In this document: piece by piece, positions 32,931 through 44,000 of the stretch | Layout: the number at the start of each line of letters is the position of its first letter | Position numbering within the stretch: position 1 is the stretch's first letter | Assembly: GCA_037355855.1 (NCBI GenBank) | Contig: CM074761.1 | Location: forward strand, 3,739,346 to 3,803,345 | Direction of reading: 5' to 3' | DNA from: Pseudo-nitzschia pungens | Lineage: Eukaryota > Bacillariophyta > Bacillariophyceae > Bacillariales > Bacillariaceae | Length of the DNA stretch: 64,000 bases | Program-made: the position numbers and the translations under genes | The notes under the pieces: model-generated | What the model saw: only the letters and a program-made list of their open reading frames with translations | Database searches by the model: none | Told to the model about the DNA's origin: nothing

Positions 32931-34401
32931 CTTTGCGAATTATTTTATTTTCAAAACTGTAATTAATAAAAAGGTAAAAGGACACACAATGTAAGCGACA
33001 AACTTCCTACGGGACAGGGGTTGGTCCACAAAATCGCGACCTCCTCCACAGGCGACGTCGTCGACCTGTAGCTATTGCGACTCCTCCCCGACCATCATGC
33101 AATCTCCTTATTTGATAACACCGACGGCCATCGTCATGGTGATCACACCTTCTTCTTCGCGGGACGCACCTCGTTACAAAACAATACTTGGTTGTAGCGA
33201 TGCAGATGGGCGAGAGGAGTTCGATTTGTTGGGAGGCAATCCATACAACACGTTTATTGGTGATCATTTGGGCGAGGTCCATCGAGTCGAAAAGTAAAAA
33301 GTAAGAGGTAAGTGAGTAAAAGGTAAAAACGCTGAACATAGAAACTAAGTAAGTCCAAATTCATACCTTCCTCTCCTCCAAAAAAAAAGAGTCTTCCCAA
33401 AGTTCTCACACACTCCCACGACATCAAAAAAGTCTTTATTACCGGTGTGTAACGCACGAACAAAATCATCGTCGTAGTAATTAGGGTATGAGCACGGTTA
33501 CAATCGAAGGGTGGTTGAAAAACTAGTAGAAACAACAGTAATAGTATGAAAAGGTGTTCCGCGTAACCATAGTTGTCTTTCTGCTGCAATAATTAGAGGC
33601 ATGAGATTTTGTGAAAATGACGGATGATGATGGTGATGAGCATCATGTTGCTTGTTTTCATACAGTATGGATAACTAACTGATACCAACAAGAAGCAATC
33701 CTTTTCATCTGCTGGTGAGTTCTTGTTTTCGAATTGTAGTACAACAATCCTTCTTCTCTTTATGGTCCTACAGTAGAGGACTTCTACAGCAATTCGTTTC
33801 AACGCCTCATGCTGTGGCCTCCAAGGACAACAAAGCGTGTCCTGAACAATGATCCGCTTTGAGAGATTCGGTTTAGGCTGAACCAAATCAACCAGATATA
33901 TTCAAGGTTCATTAGACTGCTGTTGTGTACACCTCGTTGTATCTTGGAGCAGCGACAGTGAGGAACTACTAAAAAATAATACAGTAATGCATAACAAAAA
34001 ACGATTCTAGTCGCAACTCTCCTAGTACTCGTGTCTCTATTGTATTTGTTCAAAGCGTGGGATGGTGTTGACATAACAAAGCTATTATTTTCACGACGTG
34101 GTCAATCTATGACTTGAACCTAGGCAGTCTCTCGTGATGATTATCCTGTCGTGTCTGGTCGCACGTCGTCGAGACATCCATCATAACCCGTTGCACCCAT
34201 GCCTCGGAATAATAAATATCCTTTGGCGCAACTACTATTTAGCGCAGGGACGCAAAATTTCCGATCGGCTGTAACTTCGAGCGAGCAACCTATCCATGGA
34301 ACCATATCCGAATGCCATCACCGTCACCGTCACCGTCATCGCCACTGCGACACCTCCTGCTCGACTGTTTGCACCTTGCAATTGCTTCCGGGTCGCCGCG
34401 C
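32931..34401. other. Intergenic spacer
   Basis: 5' flank of eL18 and 3' flank of YIF1. A short poly-A/T stretch lies at 33376-33390. Only unsupported short frames. Confidence 0.5.
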
Positions 34402-35617
34402 TCAGAGGTACTTGGTCTGGCTGACAAACCACATGGTGGCAACCTGCGAGGCGGCAAATGCCAGCACCATGACGTCCCGCTTGGGTCCCGTCGCCGCCGT
34501 CTCGAGTGGAATGTTGTTGGCCATCGTCTTGAGCATAAACCACGCTGCAGCGGACGCCGTCCACAAAAAGGCCCCGTAGTAGCTAAAGGTCCCCCATTCC
34601 AGGTACTTGAATAGGATTCCGCAAAGCATGCAGATGGTAAGTCCCAGGTACTTGTAGCCTGTGTAGGAAAAAATGTCCAGGAAGGGAATGGCGGTCTGCA
34701 TCGCGTAGAGGCAGCCCCGGATGACGAGGACCTCCGCGATTTGCGTGAGGAAGCACTTTGAGATGACGTCGGCAATCACTTCCGGGTTGAATTGTCCCGC
34801 CGTCCCGTAGAGAAAGGCACTGAGCAAGCAGTATGTAACGAGACTCATGATGGGAATGTACAGATCGGGAGCGTTTTCGTCGGAGTGAGGGAGGGCATAG
34901 TTGACCATTTCGGGGCCTTCCACTTGCTACATAAGCAATACGAACGACATGTGGGAAAGAAGAAAAGAAAATGGTGAGTGTTTCGAAGTGTTCGAATCAA
35001 GTACTGTAAACGAGTCAGCAGGCACGATGACAGAGCCGAAGATCCGTCCCGTGCAAACGTTTTTCTCCTTTAGTCCGTCACGCATCGCATTGCAACGCAA
35101 CCGAAAACGACAGGGATTTCTTCCATTCGCATTGGTTCCCACACCGTCGCACTGCACGGAGTCGGAAGACCGTGTCTCCCGCAAAGACGACCCGCCCATG
35201 GGAAACCACCAAACACGATTCGTGGCCGTACTCGTTGCCACGGCACAAAATATTGTACAAATGGGGTACAACTAGAGTGCAACTGGAGTACAAACAAAGT
35301 ACAAACAATACATAATATACAAACACAAACACAAGCGCAAACTCACGGCTCGGATCCAGTCCTTGTTGACAAAGGGAAACAGGACCTTGGTCATCTTTCG
35401 TTTCACGTATCGGTTGTCCACCGCAAAGTAGGACCTCAGCGCGGTCATGACGTAGTTCATTCCGGGAATCCCGCCCCCAAACGCCTCCGAGATCTTGTCC
35501 ATTCCCTCGTGGATCACGTTCTCGCTCGAGAGGTTGCCGGTGGCGGCCCGGGCCATCCAGCCGGCGGCGGCCTGCGTTGCCGCCTGTTGGACGTGCGGGG
35601 TCCAAAAGGGCTGGTGT

Positions 35618-35653
<36 letters not shown>

Positions 35654-35889
35654 GGTTGCTGCTGTGATTGTTGTTGCATGGATTGTCCATAGGACTGCCC
35701 CTGGGGTTGCGCCTGCCATTGCTGGTGGCTGCTCGCATAGCTCGACTGTTGCTGTTGTTGCTGCTGCTGTTGCGATTGGGGTTGTTGCTGGAATTGCGAA
35801 TAGCCGCTGCTGTTGTAGCCACCGGTGCCCGTAGTTCCACCGAAGGTACTGTTTTGGCCCTGATTCCCGGTAGTGCCGTAATAGCTCAT
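34402..35889 (-). CDS. YIF1: YIF1 family ER-Golgi membrane protein
   Basis: A 355-aa partner of YIP1/YPT GTPases in ER-Golgi vesicle transport. Two exons: 35889-35347 and 34926-34402. The N-terminal 110 residues are a Gly/Ser/Gln-rich cytosolic tail with a long CAG-encoded polyglutamine run (about 35613-35652) and further Gln clusters. The family core then reads MNYVMTALRSYFAVDNRYVK, KVLFPFVNKDWIRA. After the intron come QVEGPEMVNYALPHSDENAPDLYIPIMSLVTYCLL and several membrane helices. The acceptor TAG before CAAGTG keeps phase and joins DWIRA to QVEG. GC-rich compared with flanks. Confidence 0.92.
34927..35346 (-). other. Intron of YIF1
   Basis: 420 bp; donor GTGAGT after CGAGCC and acceptor ATGTAG before CAAGTG. 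Longest intron recognised in the window. Confidence 0.85.
35600..35660 (-). repeat. CAG trinucleotide run in YIF1
   Basis: About a dozen near-uninterrupted CAG codons (CTG on the plus strand) coding for polyglutamine; more Gln codons follow to 35800. Likely length-polymorphic. Confidence 0.9.
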
Positions 35890-37084
35890 TGTGGTTCGGT
35901 CGTCGATGGCGGGTTGCGGATTGAATTCGATGCGGTGAACTGCGACGGTCGATCGCGCTACGAATAGAAATTACAACTGTAGTAGTTTTTGTTTCACTCG
36001 TGCTTTTCTGGTTCCGACTTTGCGCTCGATACCGTCTTTATCTTTTCTATCCAGTCGACGATTGATTCGATGTGCTCAAGCAATTCTAATATTGCTCTCT
36101 GTCTAACTTACTGTCCACCGTCTGTGACTTTGTGCCAACACCTTTCTACAAGGAACTGAGAGCTAAGAGCTGATAGCCGAGAGAGAGGAAGAGTGTGGTC
36201 GTGGCTTTGGAAACGACGAAAATAGTAGCGTACGATTTCGTACTCGTACAAAACAGTACGAGTAATCACCTAACGTCTCTGAAACCGGGAATTACAATGA
36301 CCATGCCTGTCGTATATCCGACTCACTCGACTGATCTTTAATGCAGTTAGAGTTGGGGGTTTTGATATAGAGTACGAAGTATGATACTATGCATATTATC
36401 GTCATATCATATCATACCATTCATGTGTACAAAATTGCAAATTAGCCAACGTACCCAAGTACATAGTGTACATTACAATGAACCGTACGAATACGTCAAA
36501 AGGCTTACCCGTACGGAACCGCAAGATTTATGCCGTTTCGAACCATCACACGAGTGTCATTCCAAACGAAAATTCTGCTTCCAAGAACATAGAACACGAT
36601 ACAAGAATCAGTGGAATCATCGAACATTTTGGTATTGTATTATTCTTATCTTCCTACTTCCATCGTAATATTGTAGTACGACTTACGATTGGTACGGAAC
36701 GTGTACGATGTACTCGTACTCCGATCCAAAACCGACATCAACGTATGTCGGACTTTTCATTGCTTTGTTGGAAGATACTGTGCTTTGGATGACTGCACAA
36801 GATCGGACGTTGCGATCGGAAAGTCTCAAGGTTTCCCGTTCCAAAGACATCCTTTCGTTCACTATCTCTCTGGTCAACTCTGTTGTTACTCGGCACTTCC
36901 TACAACACCTACCCACACAATAGGTTGCGGGCTGCTCTAGGAGAACTTTCAACGGGCGTCACAACACACAACACAACACAACACAACACAACACAACACA
37001 TCACAACACATCACAACACAACACAACACAACAGAAAACGATACGACATCGAACGGATTGCCCCGGTTCCTATCCAGAACAATT
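35890..37084. other. Divergent promoter region of YIF1 and the amino-acid transporter
   Basis: 1.2 kb between starts at 35889 and 37085. It contains TACGAAGTA-type words (36372) and, immediately before the transporter ATG, an ACAACACAACAC microsatellite (36961-37033) that probably lies in the 5' leader. Confidence 0.55.
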
Positions 37085-38839
37085 ATGGAAGAAACGGCGA
37101 CCGCCACCAGCAGCGACAACACCACCGAATTGCCCGGTACCAACGACGGCGATGGCAGCAACGAACACGACATCGAACCAGACCACGAACACGGCTCGTC
37201 CCTGCCGGACGCCGTCTTCAATTTCACGAACAGCATCGTCGGGGCGGGGTGCATCGGCCTCGGGGGCGCCATTGCACTGAGCGGCGGACTGATTTCGATC
37301 GCCCTGGTCGTCTTTTTTGCCGTCCTTACCAAGCTCTCCCTCGATCTATTGATTCGGCTCTCGCTCGAGACCGCGACGGCAACGACGACGGCAACGACGA
37401 CAGCAAGCGCTCCCGCCAGCTACGAAGACCTGGCCCATGTCGGCATGGGATATTGGAAGGGCCGGGTATTGGTCATGGTTTGCAAATTTTCGTACTCCTT
37501 TGGTTGCCTGGTGGCCTATGTCATTGTGATCAAGGACAATTGTGGACCGGCTCTCAAGAGCTTGATATACGGGGAAGGGGAAGACAACGACACAAACGAA
37601 TACCAATATTCCATAACCAACAACAACGCCAACAACTTCAACACCGGCGGCGTTGGCGACGAGGACGAGGACGAGGACGACACTTGGTTGCATCGGTTCC
37701 TCTCCAACAATTCCTTGGTCACCTGGGCAATCAGCTTGGCGTTTATCCTGCCGCTGTGTCTGCTCCGAGACATGACGCCACTGGCCTTTGGATCCCTGGT
37801 CAGCGTCGCCTCCATGGTCACAATCGTGGCCATTGTCATCTACATCTACTTTGCCTGCCCGGACGTCCGCCAGGAACCCACCGGAGGATTCTACGAAAAC
37901 TGGCTCGAGATCCGGCCCGGGGTCCTGAGCAACCTGGGGACCTTCATCTTCACCTTTGTCTCCCAGCACACGGTCCACCTGGTGTTTGCCTCGCTCAAGC
38001 CGTCGCTCCGGACCGTTCGCACCTGGAGGGTCGTCTCGTCGCTGTCGCTGCTGGCGGCCGCCACCGTCTCGCTGCTGGTCGGCGTCTTTGTCTACATCAC
38101 CTTTTGGCAAAACACAAAGTCGGACATTTTCCAGATTTATCCGCACGGATGGATGATCGACGCGGCAAAATTGCTGCTCTGTGTCACCATGGCGTTCACC
38201 TTTCCCCTTCCGTTTTTCACCTGCCGAGAACTGGTCATTCTCACCGTCGTCCATCCCCTGTGCGGAATCGACAAGAGTCGGTCGTCGCTGTCGTCGTCGT
38301 CGTCCGAACCCCGCGGCATCGACGGTGCCGCCGCCGCTCCCGATGCGGAAGATCCCGATCCGAACGGCACGGACGATGGTGCCGACCTGCGGCGCCCTCT
38401 TTTATCGGACGAACCAAACGACGGGGACGTCAACGACAACGACAACGACAACGGCAACGAGAGTGTGTCGCCACTCGGACGGGACGCACCGGAAGCCACA
38501 ACCACAACCACAAGCACCACTACCACCACCGCCGCCGCCACCACAAAATGGCTCCTTCCGGAGGACGATCGACAACTGCGCCTCTCGGGCCACGCGCTCC
38601 TCACCGCCCAGATCTGGCTGGTGGTCACGGGACTGGCCATTGCGGCCCCCAGTCTCGGGGATATACTGGACCTGGTCGGCTGCGCTTCGGGGACGCTCAT
38701 CGCCTTTGTGATCCCGGGACTGCTGTCTTTCTCCATCGAGGGATACACCCACCTGGGAATGCTCATCTTTGCGGTGGGCGGGTTGGTCGGAACCGTGGGC
38801 ACCTACTACAGCATCAAACAACTCATCGACGACCTCTAA
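37085..38839 (+). CDS. AAAP/SLC38-type amino-acid transporter
   Basis: A 584-aa, single-exon polytopic protein of the amino acid/auxin permease family, moving neutral amino acids with H+ or Na+. The first helix carries the family signature NFTNSIVGAGCIGLGGAIALSGG. About ten further helices follow, including WAISLAFILPLCLLRDMTPL and TFIFTFVSQHTVHLVFASLK. A long acidic and Ser/Thr-rich cytosolic loop (near residues 395-485, with runs of Asp, Asn and Thr) splits the last three helices from the rest, and an acidic stretch DEDEDEDDT lies in an earlier loop. ATG 37085 was chosen because the family helix begins about 45 residues later; a TTG upstream is in frame. Strongly GC-rich, which opens long meaningless frames in parallel. 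Confidence 0.9.
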   Translation: MEETATATSSDNTTELPGTNDGDGSNEHDIEPDHEHGSSLPDAVFNFTNSIVGAGCIGLGGAIALSGGLISIALVVFFAVLTKLSLDLLIRLSLETATATTTATTTASAPASYEDLAHVGMGYWKGRVLVMVCKFSYSFGCLVAYVIVIKDNCGPALKSLIYGEGEDNDTNEYQYSITNNNANNFNTGGVGDEDEDEDDTWLHRFLSNNSLVTWAISLAFILPLCLLRDMTPLAFGSLVSVASMVTIVAIVIYIYFACPDVRQEPTGGFYENWLEIRPGVLSNLGTFIFTFVSQHTVHLVFASLKPSLRTVRTWRVVSSLSLLAAATVSLLVGVFVYITFWQNTKSDIFQIYPHGWMIDAAKLLLCVTMAFTFPLPFFTCRELVILTVVHPLCGIDKSRSSLSSSSSEPRGIDGAAAAPDAEDPDPNGTDDGADLRRPLLSDEPNDGDVNDNDNDNGNESVSPLGRDAPEATTTTTSTTTTTAAATTKWLLPEDDRQLRLSGHALLTAQIWLVVTGLAIAAPSLGDILDLVGCASGTLIAFVIPGLLSFSIEGYTHLGMLIFAVGGLVGTVGTYYSIKQLIDDL

Positions 38840-39651
38840 ATCAATTGCGTGTACAATAGTATTTAATACTACAAACATAATAATAGTAGTAACAAATATT
38901 ATAATACGAAGTAATTATTTCAATATCCAACCAACCAAACAAACACCAGCGAGCGATTGCTAGTGCTAGTGCTAGTGCTAGTGCTGGACGAAACCGTGCA
39001 CTCGAACCGAGACCCAATTCAAAGTCAAATTCAACGACGAACTCGTTCCAACATGGCATGCTACCGTACTAGTAAGATTACTTCTTGTAGATGCGACACA
39101 CTATTCTGTGTTCGGTAGAACTCAAATAATAGTACGACTAGAAGCCGGGACTACGTACGATTACGACACATAACATGACTCACAAGACTTGCTTGCCGCG
39201 CTCCGAACTACCGTAAGCCTTACCTGTATCTTAGTCGAAGAAATTCTCGTTCGAATTTTGAAACTAAACTACGTGTTCCTTTTTCAGGTCTTGCCTATTG
39301 CTGGAGCGATGAAAGCAAGTTACGGGAAATTTGAAAAAGAATTTTTTTTAAACATACCGTATCGGAATTACGGCAGGGCATCTCAAGCAGGGGTCGGTAA
39401 CAGTACCGGTAATTACTCGTATCAGTATTAAACCTTACCTTAAAATCTTACCGTAACCTTACTTCACACCATTCGATCTGGCACGGCGTTTGACGTTTGA
39501 CGTTGGAGAGAATTTTTTTCGGTGTCGCATCATTATTCTTCGGGAATTCCTCATCTGAAGTTCTCGTGTGAACCGAAAAACCATACCATACCGTTACGAG
39601 AATAGAGCGTAATTGGAGGCACTTCCCTCCGTGGTTGACAGTATTGTCAGG
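38840..39651. other. Intergenic spacer
   Basis: Contains a GCTAGT short tandem run (38958-38985), TACGAAGTAA near 38906 and several TACCGTA words. No gene seen. Confidence 0.5.
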
Positions 39652-41262
39652 ATGAGAAAAGCAACAAAGACAACAACAACAACAACCGCTCGGAACACAG
39701 TTCGACGGATTCTACTCCTGGCGGGATTCGCGGTGTCTCTCCTGGTTCCCGACATTGTGGTATTCGCGGATGTGAAACTTCGAGGAACGTTGGCACTCGG
39801 CACCAGCGAAGAACCGCCGTATTCGGAAGTATTCCCGTCGTTGGACGAAGTGGCTACGATGGTCAGGTTATCGCACGTGGTCTACTACGTTGAAATCCGA
39901 ATACAACTTCACGTGTGCCGACTTTCATTCCTCGGCCGAGGATCACACCGAAGAGATCAACTGCGAATTGTATCTGCACGAACGCTGGTTGGGAACGCAG
40001 GTGCTGATTGTATCCAACAAGAAAGAAGAATTCATAGCGATCATCTTTGCGGGAACCGACAACATAAGAACACTCTTCGAGGACACGGACATCTTGACGA
40101 AACCGTACGGCAACAATTCCACAGTCCAGCTGATCGATGACGCGAATCATCCCTACGAAAAGGCCAAGGTTCATGCCGGATTCAACAATGCAGTTTTCAC
40201 CTACAATATTTGGGAACAAATATTTGCCAAGACACAAGACTTGATGCAAGAACACCCCACGTACAGGCTGTGGACCACCGGACACTCATTGGGAGGGGCG
40301 AATGCGATATTGACGGCCACGGCCTTTGCGTCATTGAACCACGATCGAAAAGTGCTTTGCGTTAGTTTTGGGTGTCCGCAAATAGGGAACTATTACTGGA
40401 AAGAGTATTTCAATGCGTCATCGCCCCTCACCAATAACCTGGGCATTTGGCGCGTTGTTTTGGCTTGGGACCTGGTTCCAAGGCTTCCAGAGTTCTTTTA
40501 CCGTACGTACCGCTGTGTGTTGCATGCTGTGAAATAAAGTAGTACTACGTACACGAAAACAAAGAGACTCTTTCTCGGATCCAACTCTTTCGTCGGTGAA
40601 GCAGAAACCACAACTTTTTTGCGCCATTCAATTCTCCGTTCTCACACCATTCCTCACTGCCATGAATGAACCTAAAAATCCCCAAAAAAATAATAGATGT
40701 TGGTCACACAATTCAAATCGATGAGAAAACCGGCGAATTGCAAACGTATTACGAACATTACGGTGACACCGAACGGGGGTACGCGGGAGTTCCGAAGGGC
40801 TGGTATGCTAAGAGCCATGCGTTCCTGCCTTCCGCGCTTAGCTATCATCGCATGAAAAAGTACATCGAGTACGTCGAAAACATAGAACCGGGGTCGTGGG
40901 TCGAGCGCTTCGCACCGATGCATTCGAATGTAAATGACGACGACGAGTTCTACGGCGACGACGAGTTCGCTCCTGTAGACGACTGGCCAGGAGAAGAGGA
41001 CGAAACGGAATGGATAGGTGCCTACGAACAAGAGTTCACAAGCACAATCGTAGTAGGGTGGAAGTTTCAAAAGTTACAGGTATTATTAGTTGCAATCTCT
41101 ACAGTAGCAATCTCGAAAAAGCTCAGAATGTTACGCTCCGTACTCTTTTCCGAACGTCGTTTGTGGAATTGCGCTTTCCTTGTCTTTCATGAGTCGCGAC
41201 TCGTCCCGACCAACATACTTGATGCCGTCCTTTGCAGCTTGCTCTCCTTCTTCCATGAATAA
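39652..41262 (+). CDS. Secreted class 3 (Rhizomucor-type) lipase, one apparent +1 frame break
   Basis: Alpha/beta-hydrolase triacylglycerol lipase of the fungal lipase-like class 3 family. Two exons: 39652-40502 and 40697 onward. The N-terminus has a signal peptide (ILLLAGFAVSLLVPDIVVFA). The core has IAIIFAGTD, VHAGFNNAVF, the nucleophile elbow TGHSLGGANA, VSFGCPQIGNYYW, the Asp in AWDLVPRLPEFF, and the His completed by splicing in FYHVGHTI. The frame steps by +1 near 39880-39892 (SHVVYY to LKSEYNF). With one surplus base removed, exon 1 ends in phase 1, exactly as the intron requires. An acidic tail DDDEFYGDDEF follows. The 3' end is uncertain: the stop at 41262 would overlap the NMD3 coding end (41131) on the other strand, so an earlier end by splicing is possible. 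Confidence 0.82.
40503..40696 (+). other. Intron of the lipase gene
   Basis: Donor GTACGTAC after TTTTACC and acceptor AATAATAG before ATGTTGG. Splicing creates the catalytic-His segment FYHVGHT; 194 bp. Confidence 0.85.
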
Positions 41263-43173
41263 TTCCTCGGATTCTTCCGGCGGAGCATCCTCCTGGGTCG
41301 GGACCATCGTCCATTACAAGACCATCCAAAAGTTCTTCGAGTTTGATCTCTTGGTCATCATCATCCTCGTCGTTGTCTGCAGAAGTGTTGTTCTTTTCAT
41401 CTTCATCCATTGCTTCAGTCTTTTGTTCTTCCTTTTTGAGAACATCACTCTTGTACAAAAACATTTGATCTCGCATTTCGCGATCTGCCTCGACTTCTCT
41501 CATGAAATCTTCCTCGTCCATGTCCTCGGCCTCGGCATCCTTCTTGGCCGCACGAGAGCTCTTCATGCTTTCTGCTACCTTTGCATCCAATCGCCTCAAC
41601 TTCCACTTTCTCTTCTTTGCAGCATCGGCGTCGCCAGCGGCTACCCCTCCGTAAAGCTTGCGAATGACCACGACGTCCGGCAACTTTCCGCTGGATCGCA
41701 TGTTTTCGGCTTCGTCTTCTACGAACTGCGTCTCCGTCAAATCAAACCCAACGCAGACATCACCCGCTTTCATCAGGTAACCAACGTGTGACCGTTCCTC
41801 GAATTGTCGGTCGTTGATGCCCAGATCATCTTCTCGAGCAAGCGTGAGACTCGCCAGCCTGCTTCGTTGTTTCCGACTGGCTGTCCTCTTGGAAACGTTG
41901 CGGCGCAAAAACACCGGCTCTTTCCCGAGGACTACGAAACGCGTCATTCTAGACCTCGCTGCCGTGATGACGGGGCGAATGGGATCGCGCCAGTATGTTT
42001 CGGCCGACATTTGGGCGACTTGACCCGATAATGGATCAATCAGATGGATCACGTTTGAAATGCCCTTCACCATCACCAATCTGGAGATATTTCCGTGATT
42101 GCGTGCTGTTCGGGCTGGCAGGTACAGGAGATCGTCCTTACACAAGGGACATATCTCCACGTAATTCGTGTACTTGTAATTCGATATATTGGACTTGTCG
42201 TCGGTTCCAATCAGCTTTTTCGATGTTTTCATCTATCGATAATTGAACAAGTCGGTGTCAGTATTTTATTTCTGAAAGAGAATGCATGAAAGATGAATTT
42301 CATCAACCTCGAGAGGTAATCATTTTTGTTGTTGTTCACACTTACTTTTGTCGGCACAGCATTCTCCAGGAAAGAAATGAAGCGTGCAGCTTTGCCTTTA
42401 TCGGGAAAGTAGAAATCCATACCATCCTGAAAGGTTTCGATGCTTAGACAACCACGATGGGCTAGCGCGAGAGCAGAGATGAAGAAAAGAAAATGGTATT
42501 CAATTTTCAAACATCAATTAGATTTTCATGCATAATTTCAATGAAGTCAACTCGAGAAGAAGAAATTCGAAATTGAAAACCAATTTTTCATCTCACCTCC
42601 ATGCTTCAAAATCAGTTGCTCCAGGAACAAAAAAGTTCGCTTGTGCGACACACGTTGTCGAACCTGCACTAAGCTCTTCCAGCTACCCTGCCGAAATTCT
42701 GCCTGACATTCAATGCACTGCTGGTTTCTCACAACAAATACGACAGTGAAAGCTTGTTGCAAAATAGTTCCCTTTTGCACTTCTTTCTGGATCGTCAGAC
42801 GAACCTTCAATCTCATGGAGTGCGGTTCGGTCCAAATCCATGCCGCGTCAATCAACCGAGTCCTCTGAGCATTTCCTTTCGAGGCTTTCAGTCCGCTTAC
42901 GTTGGAAAGACAAAGAGCCATCAGCTCGCGACTTTCTAGTGGGCATGACATCCATTTGCCTGCTTCCTTGTGCCATCGCTGACAACTTCTGCACTGATGC
43001 AGTGTGACTTCTGTACTGATTCCATGCGTGATGTCAGAAGAGCTAGCCAAACACGAAGCGCATGTGTTGGCAGAATTTGGTGCGATCGGGATTCCGCAAA
43101 CGCAACACAAGACTTGTACGAAATTGTTCATTGGATTGTCGGCAGCGTCCGCTGCAGCGTGAGGACCTTCCAT
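41131..43173 (-). CDS. NMD3: 60S ribosomal export protein NMD3, one apparent +1 frame break
   Basis: CRM1 adaptor that exports pre-60S subunits from the nucleus. Three exons: 43173-42597, 42461-42346, 42232-41131; about 597 aa with one surplus base skipped. The N-terminal zinc region has repeated CxxC pairs (CCVCG, CASC, CRSC, CIEC). The exon 1-2 junction gives LILKHGAHRGCLSI, matching the family's KHGAHKDTLSI. The third exon has YVEICPLCKDDLLYLP and HLIDPLSGQVAQMSAETYW. An acidic C-terminal region follows (DMDEEDFMREVEADREMRDQM). Near 41300-41312 the frame steps +1, after which the tail reads EESEELFMEEGEQAAKDG, then IKYVGRDESR and stops at 41131. Without the step a nonsense tail follows. 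Converges on and appears to overlap the lipase gene. Confidence 0.93.
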
Positions 43174-44000
43174 CGCAAAATGTATTTAATTTATCGGAAT
43201 GTTTGTGACAAGTGTTCTAATTGCTTAACTTCTCGCACGAACGCGATGACGACAGGCCTTGCCCGGAGAACTTGTTTGTACCTCCACGACGCAAGATACA
43301 ACCAAGTCTATCGGTTCGATTATTCTGTAATAGCATAGAGCCTTCCTTTTTCCTAATAAAAAGTGAGGGAAAGTGTATCAAACGAGAAAAAGTTGTTGAT
43401 AACGATGAATGGTTTTGATCGAGTCGAATTGGTCAAACGTCTGCACTTCACACCTCGAGACTACAGGAGCAAAATCAACAACCAGACCACCATGGTTCCT
43501 CATGGAAACTCCGTCCTACCAGTAGGTAAGGTAGTAAGTACGAGAACGTACTAGTACGGACGTCCTCCAAAAAATACATTCACACTTTTTCATACACCAA
43601 GATTACCATACGGTAGATTTACTACTATTTTCCGCTGAAACAGATAGAAATCAACAATATTCATTAAGAGTTGGATCTACCAGTATTTCGTTGATATTCT
43701 GTAACTGATAAAGTTAACTGAAGACAGTCAGAAAAGAGTCCAAAAGTGTATGACAATTTGTTTATCAATGAAACCCGACCCAAACATCCGACTTCATTTC
43801 GAACTGAGTTTCTAGAAGTGTATTTTTTGCAATGGAGCACAAGTGACATCTTTTTCATAGATGTTGAACTAGTGACCATTATAGAGCCTTGACAAACGCA
43901 ACTACTCTTTGAGACTAAACAATCGAAGACTGGAATGTACCATCGATTCGCATGAAAAAAATCTTATTTCTTCTTTTGTTGTAAGAGAAAAAAGAGCTTG
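43174..44000. other. Intergenic spacer
   Basis: NMD3 promoter side and the 3' flank of the ankyrin-like gene. Short TACTAGTACG words near 43540-43560. No gene supported. Confidence 0.5.

Noticed and set aside
34085..34130. tRNA-like B-box (GGTTCAAGTC on the minus strand)
   Set aside because: The arms around it do not pair as a T-stem and no acceptor stem or A-box could be laid out.
36883..38859. A 658-codon plus-strand frame and a 302-codon minus frame across the transporter gene
   Set aside because: Both are shadows opened by the GC-rich codons of the AAAP transporter. Their translations are Arg/His/Gly-rich without family motifs, while the 37085 frame has clear transporter helices.
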